Shown: positions 18,501 through 26,444 of the stretch, piece after piece
Layout: each line of letters starts with the position of its first letter
Position numbering within the stretch: the stretch's first letter is position 1
Assembly: GCA_004362315.1 (NCBI GenBank)
Contig: SNWL01000010.1
Span: forward strand, 124,001 to 188,000
DNA from: Mycobacterium sp. BK086
GTDB lineage: Bacteria > Actinomycetota > Actinomycetes > Mycobacteriales > Mycobacteriaceae
Length of the DNA: 64,000 nucleotides
Direction: 5' to 3'
The notes under the pieces: generated by a model
Told to the model about the DNA's origin: nothing
Database searches by the model: none
What the model saw: only the letters and a program-made list of their open reading frames with translations
Made by a program: the position numbers and the translations under genes

Positions 18501-20605
18501 AGGCCACTCATCCCCCAACGGCGGTGGACATCCTGTCGGCGATCCTGCGCCGCGACGGTGCGCAGCTCTCGGCGCACAGCGCCCAGGCCGCCGACGCCGA
18601 TCCGTTCGTGCGGCTGCACCCGGCGGCGGCGATGTATGCCGATGCGCTGAGCCGGGCCGCCGAAGACCGCGCCGGCGCGGCGGTGATGGCCGCGATCGAC
18701 ACCGCTGCCGCCCGGATCGACCCTGCTGTCACCGAGGGGACCGCCTGGCCGGTGCTGCGCCGCAACCTGGCGCTGCTGGCCGTCGACGGCCACGACCCGA
18801 TCGCCGCGCTGATACAGGCTGCGGCAACACCATTCGACGACGCACACGACCCGGCCGCCGTACTGGACTGGCGCCTGTCTGTTCCGACCGCGTCGGCGTC
18901 GGCGGGGGTTGGTCCGCTGCGCTGGTTGCCCGCCGTCCCTGCTGCATTAGCCGCTGATCCACGGTGGGGGCCGTACCTGGCTGCCCGGGCCGCGCTCGTC
19001 GCCGATCTAGCCGACCACATCCGGGCCGCCGCCCGCGGATGGACGACGGCCACTGTGCCGAACTGGGGGCGTCCGCTCGTCGCGCGCCAGCCCGAACTGC
19101 TCGCCGAGATCGCGGTGTTCCGTGCCGCCCACGACGTCGAGCAGGCCGATACCCGTATCACCGGTCCGCCGCAATACGCCACCCGGTCCACCGCCGTGCA
19201 GCGCCTCATCAGCGGGCGCATCGACACCGCCATCCGGCGCAACAGCGACCATGGCCAACGATGGCACGCCATGTTGCAAACAGTCGCGCCCCGCGTTCGT
19301 GACGACCCCTTCTTTCCGCGCCTGGCAACATATCTCGACGACGCCGCGCGTGCCGGAGCCGACATTGCGAAGCTGCTGCGGGCCGCCGCGACCCGCGGCG
19401 GCCCGCTGCCCGACGAGCTGCCCGCCGCCGCACTATGGTGGCGGCTGGCGGGCAGCCTCGCGCCGGCCACCCTGCAGACCCGCAGCGCCGGGTTGCGGCC
19501 ACCCTGGATCACCGACCTGCACCGAATCCTGGGCAGTACCACCGCCGAGACCGTGATCGCCGATCCCGCCTGGCCGGCTCTGGTCGCCGCGGTAGCCGCC
19601 GCCGACTGGCGTGCCGCCGATCTCCTGGCCGCCGCCGCGGAATACCTGCACGACGCCGCCGACGTCATGGAGCTGCGACCCGACGAATACGCCCGGATGC
19701 TGACCTACCGGGTGGAACTGCTCGCCCACGGCGCGACCCGGGATGTCGAGGTTCCGCATCCCGCGGACGCCGCCGATGTACTCGACGACGACGGCCCGCA
19801 GGAACCGCCACCCGACCCGCGGGACTACGTCGCCGACGCCGCCGAAGCATGCCTCGACGGACTCGAGTTCACCGATCTCTCGCCGCACCGGCACGCGGCG
19901 ACGCCCCCCGCCGACACTGACCTCATTGCGCTGCGTGAGCGCCGCGACGCCGCGCGATCACGTGCCAACACCTTGGCGCGCAGCATCTTCCAAGGAGGCG
20001 GTCCCGCCGAACGGGCAGCCGCCGAGGAGCTGGCGGCGCTGCACCACCGGCACCGTGAACAGCGGCCCTCTCAGTACGAGCTGGAGCAGGCGCACGCCGA
20101 CTGGGTCCTCGCCGAAACCACTCACGATCGCCACCACGCCCTGCTCGAGCAGCTGGCCGACGAAATCGCCGACGCCACGCACCGGCGGGATCACGACCTT
20201 GCCGACCGCTACCGGCGCCACCAAATGCAGCTGCTGCAACACACCGCCGCCATCGACGCCGCGGTCACCCGCACCCGCGGTGATCGCGATACCGCTCACG
20301 AAGCCCTGATGGCAGTCGCGGGTGGCCCCAAAGGCGTTGTCAGCGAGCGGGATATTCACGACCGTCGCATGGCGGCATTGGCTGAGGACACCGCCACGCT
20401 CCGCGCCGCCCGAACAGAAGCTCGTGAGCTCGACAACCAATTGGGGCGGGCCGAGGCCGCCGCCGCAAGAGCCTTCGCAACCCGCACCACCGAGGGCGCG
20501 GACCTGGCGGAGGAGCTGCCGCTGCGCGCGGCTGGGGAGCTGCACGAAGCCACGCGCAAAACCATTTACCCGCGCCGCGAGACCGACACCGGGCTCGGGT
20601 TGTGA
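15542..20605 (+). CDS. MobF-type (TrwC/TraA) relaxase-helicase
   Basis: A 1687-residue conjugative relaxase. The N-terminus begins MGLHKLTAGDGYLYL, and DYYSDKGESPGRW (about 33-45) carries the tyrosines used to cut DNA at oriT. HRDSRAGDPNLHTHVAVSN (about 274-292) is the three-histidine metal site. A RecD2/Tra1-type helicase follows: Walker A APAGTGKTT (about 617-625), Walker B MLIVVDEAGMAS, GDDHQLASV, YAATINAAQGVTADTC and LYVALTRGRAENHVYF. The last 600 residues are Ala/Arg/Asp-rich helical sequence with coiled-coil potential. It nicks one strand, stays bound to the 5' end and unwinds it for export by the T4SS. ATG 15542 is preferred over GTG 15539. Confidence 0.95.
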   Translation: MGLHKLTAGDGYLYLIRQVAASDATERGRPSLADYYSDKGESPGRWQGSGLPALGAPAGRDPTDPTVTELWSVPAGSEVTEDQMKALFGEGLHPNAERITRHLAGIGFGHAGATAAARLGRPFRISHAENDFTRRLRSAYLSHNLAVGAHRDAAIDDDIRARLRSAVATEMFTEHYGRPPADDREFTGFLARQTRAATTAVAGYDLTFTPVKSVSALWALAPRALAETIEDCHHRAVTDALAFLEEHAAFSRTGTDGIAQVDTTGLIAAVFDHRDSRAGDPNLHTHVAVSNKVHTIGADGIGRWLALDGTPLYRATVAASELYNTRLEAHLSATVGVRFTESTTAKARPVREIAGIPVELLERWSSRRTAIEHRVGQLAKAFQSEHHREPTVIEMLALSQQATLETRHAKHEPRSLAEQRHTWHTEAVEILGSRPALAELITRATGHPIAQPHPAMAPDWVDEQAADIITTLAQTRSTWQINHVRAEAQRRMRYTGRQHDPDGLDRLVRSALDTHSVTVTTHADTAMNEPSALRRRDGSSIYTRHDTTTYTSTALLAAERRILAATERAGGIVVDPASVEIGIKQQHAERGTRLNDAQAAMVTELATSGRRVQLALAPAGTGKTTAMAALAAAWTTTGGTVVGLAPTAAAAEVLGVDLGAPTDTIAKLAHLTMHAQSHPASAEDPARKWFDAIDSRMLIVVDEAGMASTADLDAVIGHALATGASVRLIGDDHQLASVSAGGVLRDIAERTPAPTLSAVVRFGDADRGRAEGAASLALRQGDPAGIAFYLDHHRVHVGADEAAADHAYEAWSKDREDGRDALLLAPTNDLVATLNQRARLDRLRTAGQASAEVRLADDLLASAGDIITTRSNARWLRSADGTWVRNGNRWRITDVAPDGSVLATALRDPDIIDLVRLPADYVARHTTLGYAATINAAQGVTADTCHVVGSDRLSRGQLYVALTRGRAENHVYFSTAEADPHRILTPKATHPPTAVDILSAILRRDGAQLSAHSAQAADADPFVRLHPAAAMYADALSRAAEDRAGAAVMAAIDTAAARIDPAVTEGTAWPVLRRNLALLAVDGHDPIAALIQAAATPFDDAHDPAAVLDWRLSVPTASASAGVGPLRWLPAVPAALAADPRWGPYLAARAALVADLADHIRAAARGWTTATVPNWGRPLVARQPELLAEIAVFRAAHDVEQADTRITGPPQYATRSTAVQRLISGRIDTAIRRNSDHGQRWHAMLQTVAPRVRDDPFFPRLATYLDDAARAGADIAKLLRAAATRGGPLPDELPAAALWWRLAGSLAPATLQTRSAGLRPPWITDLHRILGSTTAETVIADPAWPALVAAVAAADWRAADLLAAAAEYLHDAADVMELRPDEYARMLTYRVELLAHGATRDVEVPHPADAADVLDDDGPQEPPPDPRDYVADAAEACLDGLEFTDLSPHRHAATPPADTDLIALRERRDAARSRANTLARSIFQGGGPAERAAAEELAALHHRHREQRPSQYELEQAHADWVLAETTHDRHHALLEQLADEIADATHRRDHDLADRYRRHQMQLLQHTAAIDAAVTRTRGDRDTAHEALMAVAGGPKGVVSERDIHDRRMAALAEDTATLRAARTEARELDNQLGRAEAAAARAFATRTTEGADLAEELPLRAAGELHEATRKTIYPRRETDTGLGL

Positions 20606-21073
20606 AGCTAGGGGCACTGCCCAGACTGGCCTGAGGTCGCGGGGACGTTGTCCCGCTGACGTATGCAACCGCGCTGCCGTGTGCGAGTCGTTGGCGGCGC
20701 ACGGTTAGACCGGTGCACGCTCGGAGTAGCGCTCGCCTGGCCCATACTTCGTGCATTCACCGAACGCCGGTTGCGCCTCGAGATCGTCGGCGCCGACAGA
20801 CTCGGGACGTCGGCGCATGATCCGCCGCGGGCATCCTCGCATGCTTGTGCAAATGTGCCAAGTGATCGGATACGAATTATCAAGGGCTGCAGTTATTTTA
20901 GGATGTATTGGGAGTAGTTGAGAAGAAGTCGATGGTAGTTGGGAGGGGCGGGAGGTCAACGAGATCGAGCAGCCTTATAGGTCGACATGAAAGAGACTTG
21001 AGCGCATAGCGACCGCACGGGTCGCGATTTCTCGCGCGATACGTGTAGCCACCCAGCCTCGCCACACCGGCTG
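20606..21073. other. Intergenic stretch at the edge of the accessory region, 468 bases
   Basis: Between the relaxase stop and the SRPBCC-like gene. GC falls sharply from about 20850 to 20960 (GTTATTTTAGGATGTATTGG), unlike the backbone, which suggests the start of acquired DNA. Short open frames here have no ribosome sites. I see no tRNA, attachment site or transposase. Confidence 0.5.
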
Positions 21074-21430
21074 CTACTGGCCATAGGTGTATCGCAGGTT
21101 GGCGTTGATGAGCTCTCCGATGCGTTGGCGCATGTGGTTGATCGTGCCGGTGTCGGGCACCGGGTCGCCGACGAACAGAGTCCAACGTAGATCGGTTCCA
21201 CCGCGGGCCGCGGCGAGGTCGAAACGCACGGAGGCATCAGGGCGCTTGGCCCACAGTGAGGACCAGATAACGTAACGGGGGCGCTCGGCGTCGACAATTT
21301 CTGGTTCGACTTCATCGTCGAGGAGGTGCAGCCACGGTCGCACCGGCTGGCGATGGGGGTCGCAAAGATCCTCGAACACAAACCAACACGGTGCGGGCTG
21401 GTATCGCTTGCGAGAGCCGACCTCTCTCAT
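21074..21430 (-). CDS. SRPBCC-like small protein
   Basis: A 118-residue protein with the SRPBCC (START/Bet v1) pattern: CWFVFEDLCDPHRQP near the start, a middle strand pair, then RYVIWSSLWAKRPDASVRFD, GGTDLRWTLFVGD and a long C-terminal helix (RQRIGELINANLRYTYGQ). These folds bind hydrophobic ligands or act as polyketide cyclases or stress-response factors. There is no membrane segment or signal peptide. The start at 21430 puts the domain at the very N-terminus. The next gene on the same strand, upstream, is the nucleotidyltransferase-like gene, 42 bases away, so they may be co-transcribed. Confidence 0.7.
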   Translation of the reverse strand: MREVGSRKRYQPAPCWFVFEDLCDPHRQPVRPWLHLLDDEVEPEIVDAERPRYVIWSSLWAKRPDASVRFDLAAARGGTDLRWTLFVGDPVPDTGTINHMRQRIGELINANLRYTYGQ

Positions 21431-21472
21431 CTGCGCTCCTTCCGCCGGCTCAACACCAACGTCTCTGTAGGG

Positions 21473-22108
21473 TCAGTGCGGGTGAGTCTTGAGTTGTTCA
21501 AGCCACGGGTGCGCTGGGTAGGTGCTAGCGATCCATTCGGCAAGGCGCTCGCGGCGTGGGTGGTGCAGCATCCCGAGGACATGCTCGAAGTCTTTCTGAT
21601 CTTTCGCCTCGCGTTGCTTGGCCTTGAACAGCAACACCACCTCGGGGATGGCGAACGGGATGCCGTCGCTGTGCAGGATCAGTTCGTCGTAAGCAAGTGT
21701 GATGGCTGGATTGTGACGGCATATCCAGCGCTGATCGTGGGTCTGGGGCTCGCGGAATACATCGAGGTGGTAGCGGCCGGTTTCAGGGTCGCGCAACCAC
21801 GTTTGGTGGGTGCGACCGGCGTGCTCGGGATAGGGCCACAGTCGCTGGTCTCCGACAACGTCCCACACGTATTCGGGTAAGGCATTCATGATGTCGGCGA
21901 AGCGATCTCGGGGCACGCCAATCTCGGTGTCGCAATGGTCGCGCCAGTGACGGCCGGTGAACAACTCCAAGGCCCATCCAGCTGCGATGTACCAGGGCGC
22001 GGTGACGTGCGGCAGCCGGTCGGCCACCTCATGCGGGGACCATCCATCCCAACGTTTTGCGAAGTCGCCGTCGTGCCCGCCCGGGCCGGATCGATGCACA
22101 ACGCCCAT
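21473..22108 (-). CDS. Nucleotidyltransferase-like protein (ANT/MNT type)
   Basis: A 211-residue protein. AAGWALELFTGRHWRDHCDT followed by EIGVPRDRFADIM resembles the GGWALD...HxD(I/T)E signature of aminoglycoside adenylyltransferase-like and MNT-type nucleotidyltransferases. Here the glycine pair and first aspartate read AGWALE, so one usual metal ligand is replaced by Glu. KAKQREAKDQKDFEHVLGML in the C-terminal helix is also typical. Members of this broad fold modify antibiotics or act as antitoxins of HEPN toxins; no HEPN partner is seen here. Start at ATG 22108 is the best-placed; upstream in-frame sequence is not domain-like. Confidence 0.65.
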   Translation of the reverse strand: MGVVHRSGPGGHDGDFAKRWDGWSPHEVADRLPHVTAPWYIAAGWALELFTGRHWRDHCDTEIGVPRDRFADIMNALPEYVWDVVGDQRLWPYPEHAGRTHQTWLRDPETGRYHLDVFREPQTHDQRWICRHNPAITLAYDELILHSDGIPFAIPEVVLLFKAKQREAKDQKDFEHVLGMLHHPRRERLAEWIASTYPAHPWLEQLKTHPH

Positions 22109-22235
22109 TCTGGGCGCAGATTCACCGCACTGGCAATGGCGTCCGACTTGACGATTCACCGACCGGTGCCATGGACCGGAAGCGAACGAACGATGTAAAT
22201 ATGCGACTCGGCCGACTAGCGGTCCGCTACGGCAG

Positions 22236-22700
22236 CTACCTGACCGTCGCCAGGCCAAGGTCTCCTCGACCCTGGCCGACAAGGTGAAAACCCTTGCGCT
22301 CATACAGACGTCGCGCAGGATTGCGCTGGTGAACGTTAAGGCTCACTGCAGCGTAGGTAGCTGTGGCCCTGGCGAACATCGCATCGAGTAGGGCGCTGCC
22401 CACACCGTGCCCGCGGCGCTCGGGTACCACCGCGATTCCGATCTCAGGCAGGGGTGCGCCGTCGGTTCCGGTCAGCAACGGAGGGTGGTGCCAGAAGGTC
22501 CAGACTGCCCCGACGTTGTCGCCTCCCTGATCGACAGCGATCACAGTAATGCCGTCGCGGTCGGGTAGGAGACTTTGCACGTCCTCCTCGTCGATGCCCG
22601 GAAGCGGCCAGTCCTCGATAACGCAGACATACCGAGCCATTTCAACGATGAACGCGGCGTCTGCACTGACCGCAGGTCTCAGCAGATTTACCACGTTCAC
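22236..22700 (-). CDS. GNAT-family N-acetyltransferase
   Basis: A 154-residue acetyltransferase. The GNAT core is visible: VNLLRPAVSADAAFIVEMAR (first strand and helix), VIAVDQGGDNVGAVWTFW (strands 2-4), EIGIAVVPERRGHGVGSALL (acetyl-CoA loop, R/QxxGxG/A type) and SLNVHQRNPARRLYERKGFH (final strand and helix). The substrate cannot be deduced. GTG 22700 is chosen, with AGGA 7 bases upstream; starts at 22748 or 22766 would add an unrelated N-terminus. The gene is divergent from the P-loop kinase-like gene at 22936. Confidence 0.85.
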   Translation of the reverse strand: MNVVNLLRPAVSADAAFIVEMARYVCVIEDWPLPGIDEEDVQSLLPDRDGITVIAVDQGGDNVGAVWTFWHHPPLLTGTDGAPLPEIGIAVVPERRGHGVGSALLDAMFARATATYAAVSLNVHQRNPARRLYERKGFHLVGQGRGDLGLATVR

Positions 22701-22935
22701 GCTCTGATCCTGGCAACTCGACCGGGATGCGGCAACAGTGTTTTGCATGCCGGTCGCGCGATCCAATCGGTGGCAGCTGTGGCGTCAGGCGTGAAGTGGG
22801 AAGGGTCGAGTCCGTGCAAAATTTCGGGTGCCCGTCACGCACCGATGACGACCTTCTGGTATCGAGTTGCGCCTCGACTGTGCCATCCATCTTCTCGCCG
22901 AAATAAGCCGCGTCTGCGTCGTTCATCATGGAGTA

Positions 22936-23469
22936 GTGAGCGTTGATGACCTCGTCCGCCAGGCGTCCTGTCGCGCTCCTCGGCTTGGAGCGACGCGGCT
23001 TGTCGCGATCGATGGTCCCGGGGGTGCCGGAAAGTCGACCTTGGCGGCACGCCTTGCTGACTCGTGTCACGCCCAGTTGTTGCACACCGATGACTTCGCA
23101 TCGTGGGAGGACCCTCTCGGCTGGTGGGGTCGGCTCGAAGACGAGGTCCTCAGGCCTGTCGCGGCTGGCCTCGCGGGGAGGTATCAGCGTTACGACTGGA
23201 ACCTCCGAGCACTCGCCGAATGGCACATGGTGACCCCGGGTGGAGTGTTGATCCTGGAAGGCGTGTCCTCGGCGCGGGCCGCCGTCCGGGAGAGATTGTC
23301 ACTGTCCGTGTGGGTGGAGACGCCGCGTGATATCCGTCTGGCCCGAGGCTTGGCCCGCGACGGTGCTGACGCAGAGGCACTCTGGGCGCAGTGGATGGAC
23401 GAAGAAGACGCTCACTTCGCCGGTGACCGTACCCGGGAACACGCCGATGTCATCGTCTGCGGAGCATGA
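22936..23469 (+). CDS. Uridine-kinase-like P-loop NTPase
   Basis: A 177-residue protein. RLVAIDGPGGAGKSTLAARL holds the Walker A loop, LLHTDDF the following acidic motif of nucleoside kinases, and GGVLILEGVSSARAAVRE the lid-side strand. This matches a family annotated as uridine kinase-like in actinobacteria. It has no membrane segment. GTG 22936 puts the domain near the start; the open frame continues to 22867 and the true start may lie there. The substrate is unknown. It sits in accessory DNA with a GNAT gene on the opposite strand, so it could be part of a resistance or modification set, but there is no direct evidence. Confidence 0.8.
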   Translation: MSVDDLVRQASCRAPRLGATRLVAIDGPGGAGKSTLAARLADSCHAQLLHTDDFASWEDPLGWWGRLEDEVLRPVAAGLAGRYQRYDWNLRALAEWHMVTPGGVLILEGVSSARAAVRERLSLSVWVETPRDIRLARGLARDGADAEALWAQWMDEEDAHFAGDRTREHADVIVCGA

Positions 23470-23512
23470 CGGCTTGGAGCCCCAACCCAGAATGTCACCG
23501 GCATCTCGTGAT

Positions 23513-23749
23513 CTACTTCTTGGTAGCGGTCAGGACTTCCAAGGCAACGGGCTCGGTGAATCGTCCGGTCGGATCGATTGCGAGCAGGGCGGTGGTGATC
23601 GCCTCCTCGAAGGCGCTCTGCCGCTCACCGAGCAATCGGCCAAGCGGCAGCGAAGTCGAGTAAAGGTAGCCACTGGATTGTTCGATGGTCCATGGTCGTA
23701 GAAATTCATAGACCTCCCGATTCACCTGTCGGAATGCCGAAGTGGCCAA
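23513..23749 (-). pseudogene. C-terminal fragment of a methyltransferase-like protein
   Basis: 78 residues whose sequence (GYLYSTSLPLGRLLGERQSA, then DPTGRFTEPVALEVLTATKK) resembles the C-terminal end of class I SAM-dependent methyltransferases. The SAM-binding N-terminus (GxGxG motif) is missing, and no open frame encodes it upstream. It is therefore most likely a truncated remnant left next to the toxin-antitoxin pair. The family call is moderate only. Confidence 0.5.
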
Positions 23750-23865
23750 TACGTACTCGTGTGTCTGGTGTTTATCGCCCGCCGGTGTCGGGCCGGGGAT
23801 TTGATCCGGTGGCAGGAAGCGGTGCTGGATCTCCTCGATGGACGTGGACAGTCGCCGGACATTTG

Positions 23866-23879
23866 GTCATACTTATGAC
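23866..23879. promoter_or_regulatory. Operator-like palindrome before the toxin-antitoxin pair
   Basis: GTCATA-CT-TATGAC is a perfect 6-bp inverted repeat directly in front of the antitoxin ATG (23881). Phd/YefM antitoxins repress their own operon through short palindromes in this position, so this is the likely autoregulatory site. Confidence 0.65.
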
Positions 23880-23880
23880 T

Positions 23881-24165
23881 ATGGCGCAGATGAGTTCGTT
23901 GGCGGAGACGAAGGCGCACCTGTCTGAGTTGGTGGCTCGGGTGGGAGAGCAGCACGAGCGGATCACGGTGACGGTGCATGGTCGCCCTGCTGCGGTCCTT
24001 CTCGCTGTCGATGATCTGGAGTCTTTGGAGGAGACCATTGCTGTGCTGTCGGACTCGGCTGCATTGCGCGCGCTGCGCGAGGCTGATGCCGAACTGGCTC
24101 GTGGTGAAGGCGAGGATGAGGCCAGTCTTGGCGCGGCGGTGCGTGCTCGTCGAGCTGGGAAGTGA
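23881..24165 (+). CDS. Phd/YefM-family antitoxin
   Basis: A 94-residue antitoxin. The N-terminus SSLAETKAHLSELVARVGEQ, then ITVTVHGRPAAVLLAVDDLE, is the classic Phd/YefM DNA-binding dimer fold. The Glu/Asp-rich C-terminal helix (READAELARGEGEDEASLG) is the disordered toxin-neutralising tail. ATG 23881 is preferred over ATG 23875 because the latter sits inside the operator palindrome. The stop codon overlaps the toxin start (GTGA), the usual coupled arrangement. Confidence 0.9.
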   Translation: MAQMSSLAETKAHLSELVARVGEQHERITVTVHGRPAAVLLAVDDLESLEETIAVLSDSAALRALREADAELARGEGEDEASLGAAVRARRAGK

Positions 24166-24437
24166 TCGAGCCGGGGTATGAGTTGGTTGTTGCCCCGGTC
24201 GTGAGAAGCCAACTTGCTGAGCCTCTTTCGGAGGCTGTGGCATTGGCGGCGTATGCATTCATCACGGGGCCGTTGCTGGATGATCCGCATCGGGTCGGCA
24301 AACGATTGCGGCCACCGCTGGATGCTCGTTACTGTGCGCGCCGGGGAACCTACCGCGTGATCTACCGGGTTGACGACCAGAACCGGCGGGTCACCGTCCT
24401 GAGTGTCTTCAGCCGCGCCGACGCTTACTGGACGTGA
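24162..24437 (+). CDS. RelE/ParE-family toxin
   Basis: A 91-residue toxin of the RelE/ParE superfamily. VVAPVVRSQLAEPLSEAVAL is the first helix pair, DDPHRVGKRLRPPLDARYCA the central strand and loop, and RRGTYRVIYRVDDQNRRVTV then LSVFSRADAYW the C-terminal sheet. The conserved Arg and Tyr in RGTYRVIY are in place, so it looks intact. RelE toxins cut mRNA on the ribosome; ParE toxins poison gyrase; sequence alone favours RelE-like. GTG 24162 overlaps the antitoxin stop. Such pairs stabilise plasmids by killing plasmid-free cells. The next gene (kinase) starts 20 bases later. Confidence 0.9.
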   Translation: MIEPGYELVVAPVVRSQLAEPLSEAVALAAYAFITGPLLDDPHRVGKRLRPPLDARYCARRGTYRVIYRVDDQNRRVTVLSVFSRADAYWT

Positions 24438-24456
24438 ACGGGATCGGCTGGCTGCG

Positions 24457-26343
24457 ATGACGACCCCTCGGTACCTGTCGGACCGCTATGTCGTCGGCGA
24501 GATCCTCGGGGTCGGCGGCATGTCGGAGGTTCACCTCGCCCGGGATATGCGCTTGCACCGTGACGTCGCCGTAAAGGTACTGCGCGCGGATCTGGCCCGT
24601 GACCCCCGGTTCTATCTGCGCTTTCGCCGCGAGGCCAAGAACGCCGCTGCCCTCAACCACCCCGCGATTGTCGCCGTGTACGACACCGGTGAAGCCGAGA
24701 CTGACGCCGGACCGCTGCCCTACATCGTGATGGAATACGTCGAGGGTGTGAGCCTGCGCGACATCGTGCACACCGGGGGTCCCATGGCACCCGCACGGGC
24801 GATCGAGGTCATCGCCGATGCAGCCTCAGCACTGGATTTCTCCCACCAACACGGCATCATCCACCGCGACGTCAAGCCGGCCAACATCATGATCAGCAAG
24901 ACCGGTGCGGTCAAGGTGATGGATTTCGGCATCGCCCACGCCATCGCCGACGTCGGCAACCGGATGACGCAGACAGCCGCAGTGATCGGCACCGCCCAGT
25001 ACCTCTCCCCCGAGCAAGCGCGCGGCGAGCGAGGCGACGCCCGCTCCGACGTGTACTCCCTGGGCTGCGTACTCTACGAGATCCTCACGGGCGAACCGCC
25101 ATTCGTCGGCGACTCCCCGGTCGCGGTCGCCTACCAGCATGTCCGCGAAGACCCGCTGCCACCCTCACACAAACAGGAGGGCATCTCACCCGACCTCGAC
25201 GCGGTCGTTCTCAAGGCGCTGGCCAAGAACCCCGAAAACCGCTACCAGAGTGCGGCCGACATGCGCACCGACCTCATCCGCGTCCACAGCGGCCAAACAC
25301 CCACGGCACCCAAGGTGCTGACCGAGACTGAACGCAGCCACCTGTTGGCTTCAGATCGTGTGGACGACGGCTCACCGCCGACCACCGCCTACGTCGCCTC
25401 CCATGGCCGCGACAGGGATCATGATGCCGCAGGACCATTTTCGGTGCGTCGCTGGTTAATCGTGGCTGCGGTGCTGGCGGTGCTGACCGTGGTCGTCACG
25501 GTCGCGACCACCCTGGGCGGTGGCGACCAGCGCAACCTGCGGGTGCCCGACCTGCGCGGCCAGCCAGTCCAGGACGCGATCACGACTCTGCAGAACCGTG
25601 GATTCAAAGTCCGTGACCCCGTGCCAAAGTCAGACTCCGCTGTGCCGTCTGGCCACGTCATCAACACCGACCCCAACGCAAACGCCACCCTGGCGGCTGG
25701 GGACGAAATCAGCATCAACGTGTCATCAGGACCCGAACAGCACCCAGTACCGAGTTGCTCAACCATGACCGCAGAGGACTGCGCCCGCGAGCTTGCCGGC
25801 GCCGGATTTGTCCACAACAGACGGTCACGCATCGCCTCGACGACGGTGCCCGAGAACTTCGTGATCGACACCATCCCGGCAGCCAACCAAAGCGCGGCCA
25901 TCACCACCGAGATCGTCATCGAGGTCAGCGCCGGTGCAGAAACGCGCCGCGTCCCCGACGTATCAGGTCAAACCGTCGATGAAGCGACCCAAAACCTCAA
26001 GACCGCCGGCTTTCCCATCATTCTGACCGGGCCCGCTGACAGCACCCGTCCTGCCGGTCAGGTAGCCGCCACCGATCCCCCCGCCGGGGCCAGCGTTCCG
26101 GTTGATTCGGCAATCACAGTGAAGGTGTCACTGGGCAACCAAATCCCCATGCCCAACCTCACCGGAATGACCTACTTCGACGTCGTCCCCTACCTCCAAG
26201 GCCTCGGCCTCACCGGGCCACTTCTCAACAGCGGCGACATACCAGGCCCCGACACGAGCAGAAACCGAGTCGTCAAACAGGATCCCCCCGCAGGCACCAG
26301 CATCAACCGCAGCACCACCATCACACTCAACTACGGTTCATAA
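24457..26343 (+). CDS. PknB-like Ser/Thr kinase with four PASTA domains
   Basis: A 628-residue receptor kinase. The kinase domain shows GVGGMSEVH (18-26), Lys40, [10 protein letters not shown] from His136, DFGIA, and the GTAQYLSPEQARG activation segment. A membrane helix lies near 332-350. Four PASTA repeats follow (each begins with a V-P-x-L/V type motif and ends with a DPPAGAS-type motif). This is the same layout as mycobacterial PknB, which senses peptidoglycan fragments and controls cell-wall synthesis and division. It starts 20 bases after the RelE-like toxin gene, in accessory DNA. ATG 24457 puts the kinase at the start; an earlier GTG/ATG would add 18 residues overlapping the toxin gene. 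Confidence 0.93.
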   Translation: MTTPRYLSDRYVVGEILGVGGMSEVHLARDMRLHRDVAVKVLRADLARDPRFYLRFRREAKNAAALNHPAIVAVYDTGEAETDAGPLPYIVMEYVEGVSLRDIVHTGGPMAPARAIEVIADAASALDFSHQHGIIHRDVKPANIMISKTGAVKVMDFGIAHAIADVGNRMTQTAAVIGTAQYLSPEQARGERGDARSDVYSLGCVLYEILTGEPPFVGDSPVAVAYQHVREDPLPPSHKQEGISPDLDAVVLKALAKNPENRYQSAADMRTDLIRVHSGQTPTAPKVLTETERSHLLASDRVDDGSPPTTAYVASHGRDRDHDAAGPFSVRRWLIVAAVLAVLTVVVTVATTLGGGDQRNLRVPDLRGQPVQDAITTLQNRGFKVRDPVPKSDSAVPSGHVINTDPNANATLAAGDEISINVSSGPEQHPVPSCSTMTAEDCARELAGAGFVHNRRSRIASTTVPENFVIDTIPAANQSAAITTEIVIEVSAGAETRRVPDVSGQTVDEATQNLKTAGFPIILTGPADSTRPAGQVAATDPPAGASVPVDSAITVKVSLGNQIPMPNLTGMTYFDVVPYLQGLGLTGPLLNSGDIPGPDTSRNRVVKQDPPAGTSINRSTTITLNYGS

Positions 26344-26351
26344 GCACACGA

Positions 26352-26394
26352 TGTCTCACTTCTAGAGAAACGAGAGTGATCGTTTCCTGTCTCG
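26352..26394. repeat. Palindromic repeat copy 1 (after the PASTA kinase)
   Basis: Contains TCTCACTTCTAGAGAAACGA, GAGAGTGATC and CCTGTC in the same order as the other copies. The core TTCTAGAGAA is palindromic. It sits just after the kinase stop (26343) and before the 3' end of the P450 gene. Confidence 0.7.
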
Positions 26395-26444
26395 AACGAA
26401 GAAGCGGTCGTCAATGTATAGGCGTGGCACGACTGCTCAAGGTC

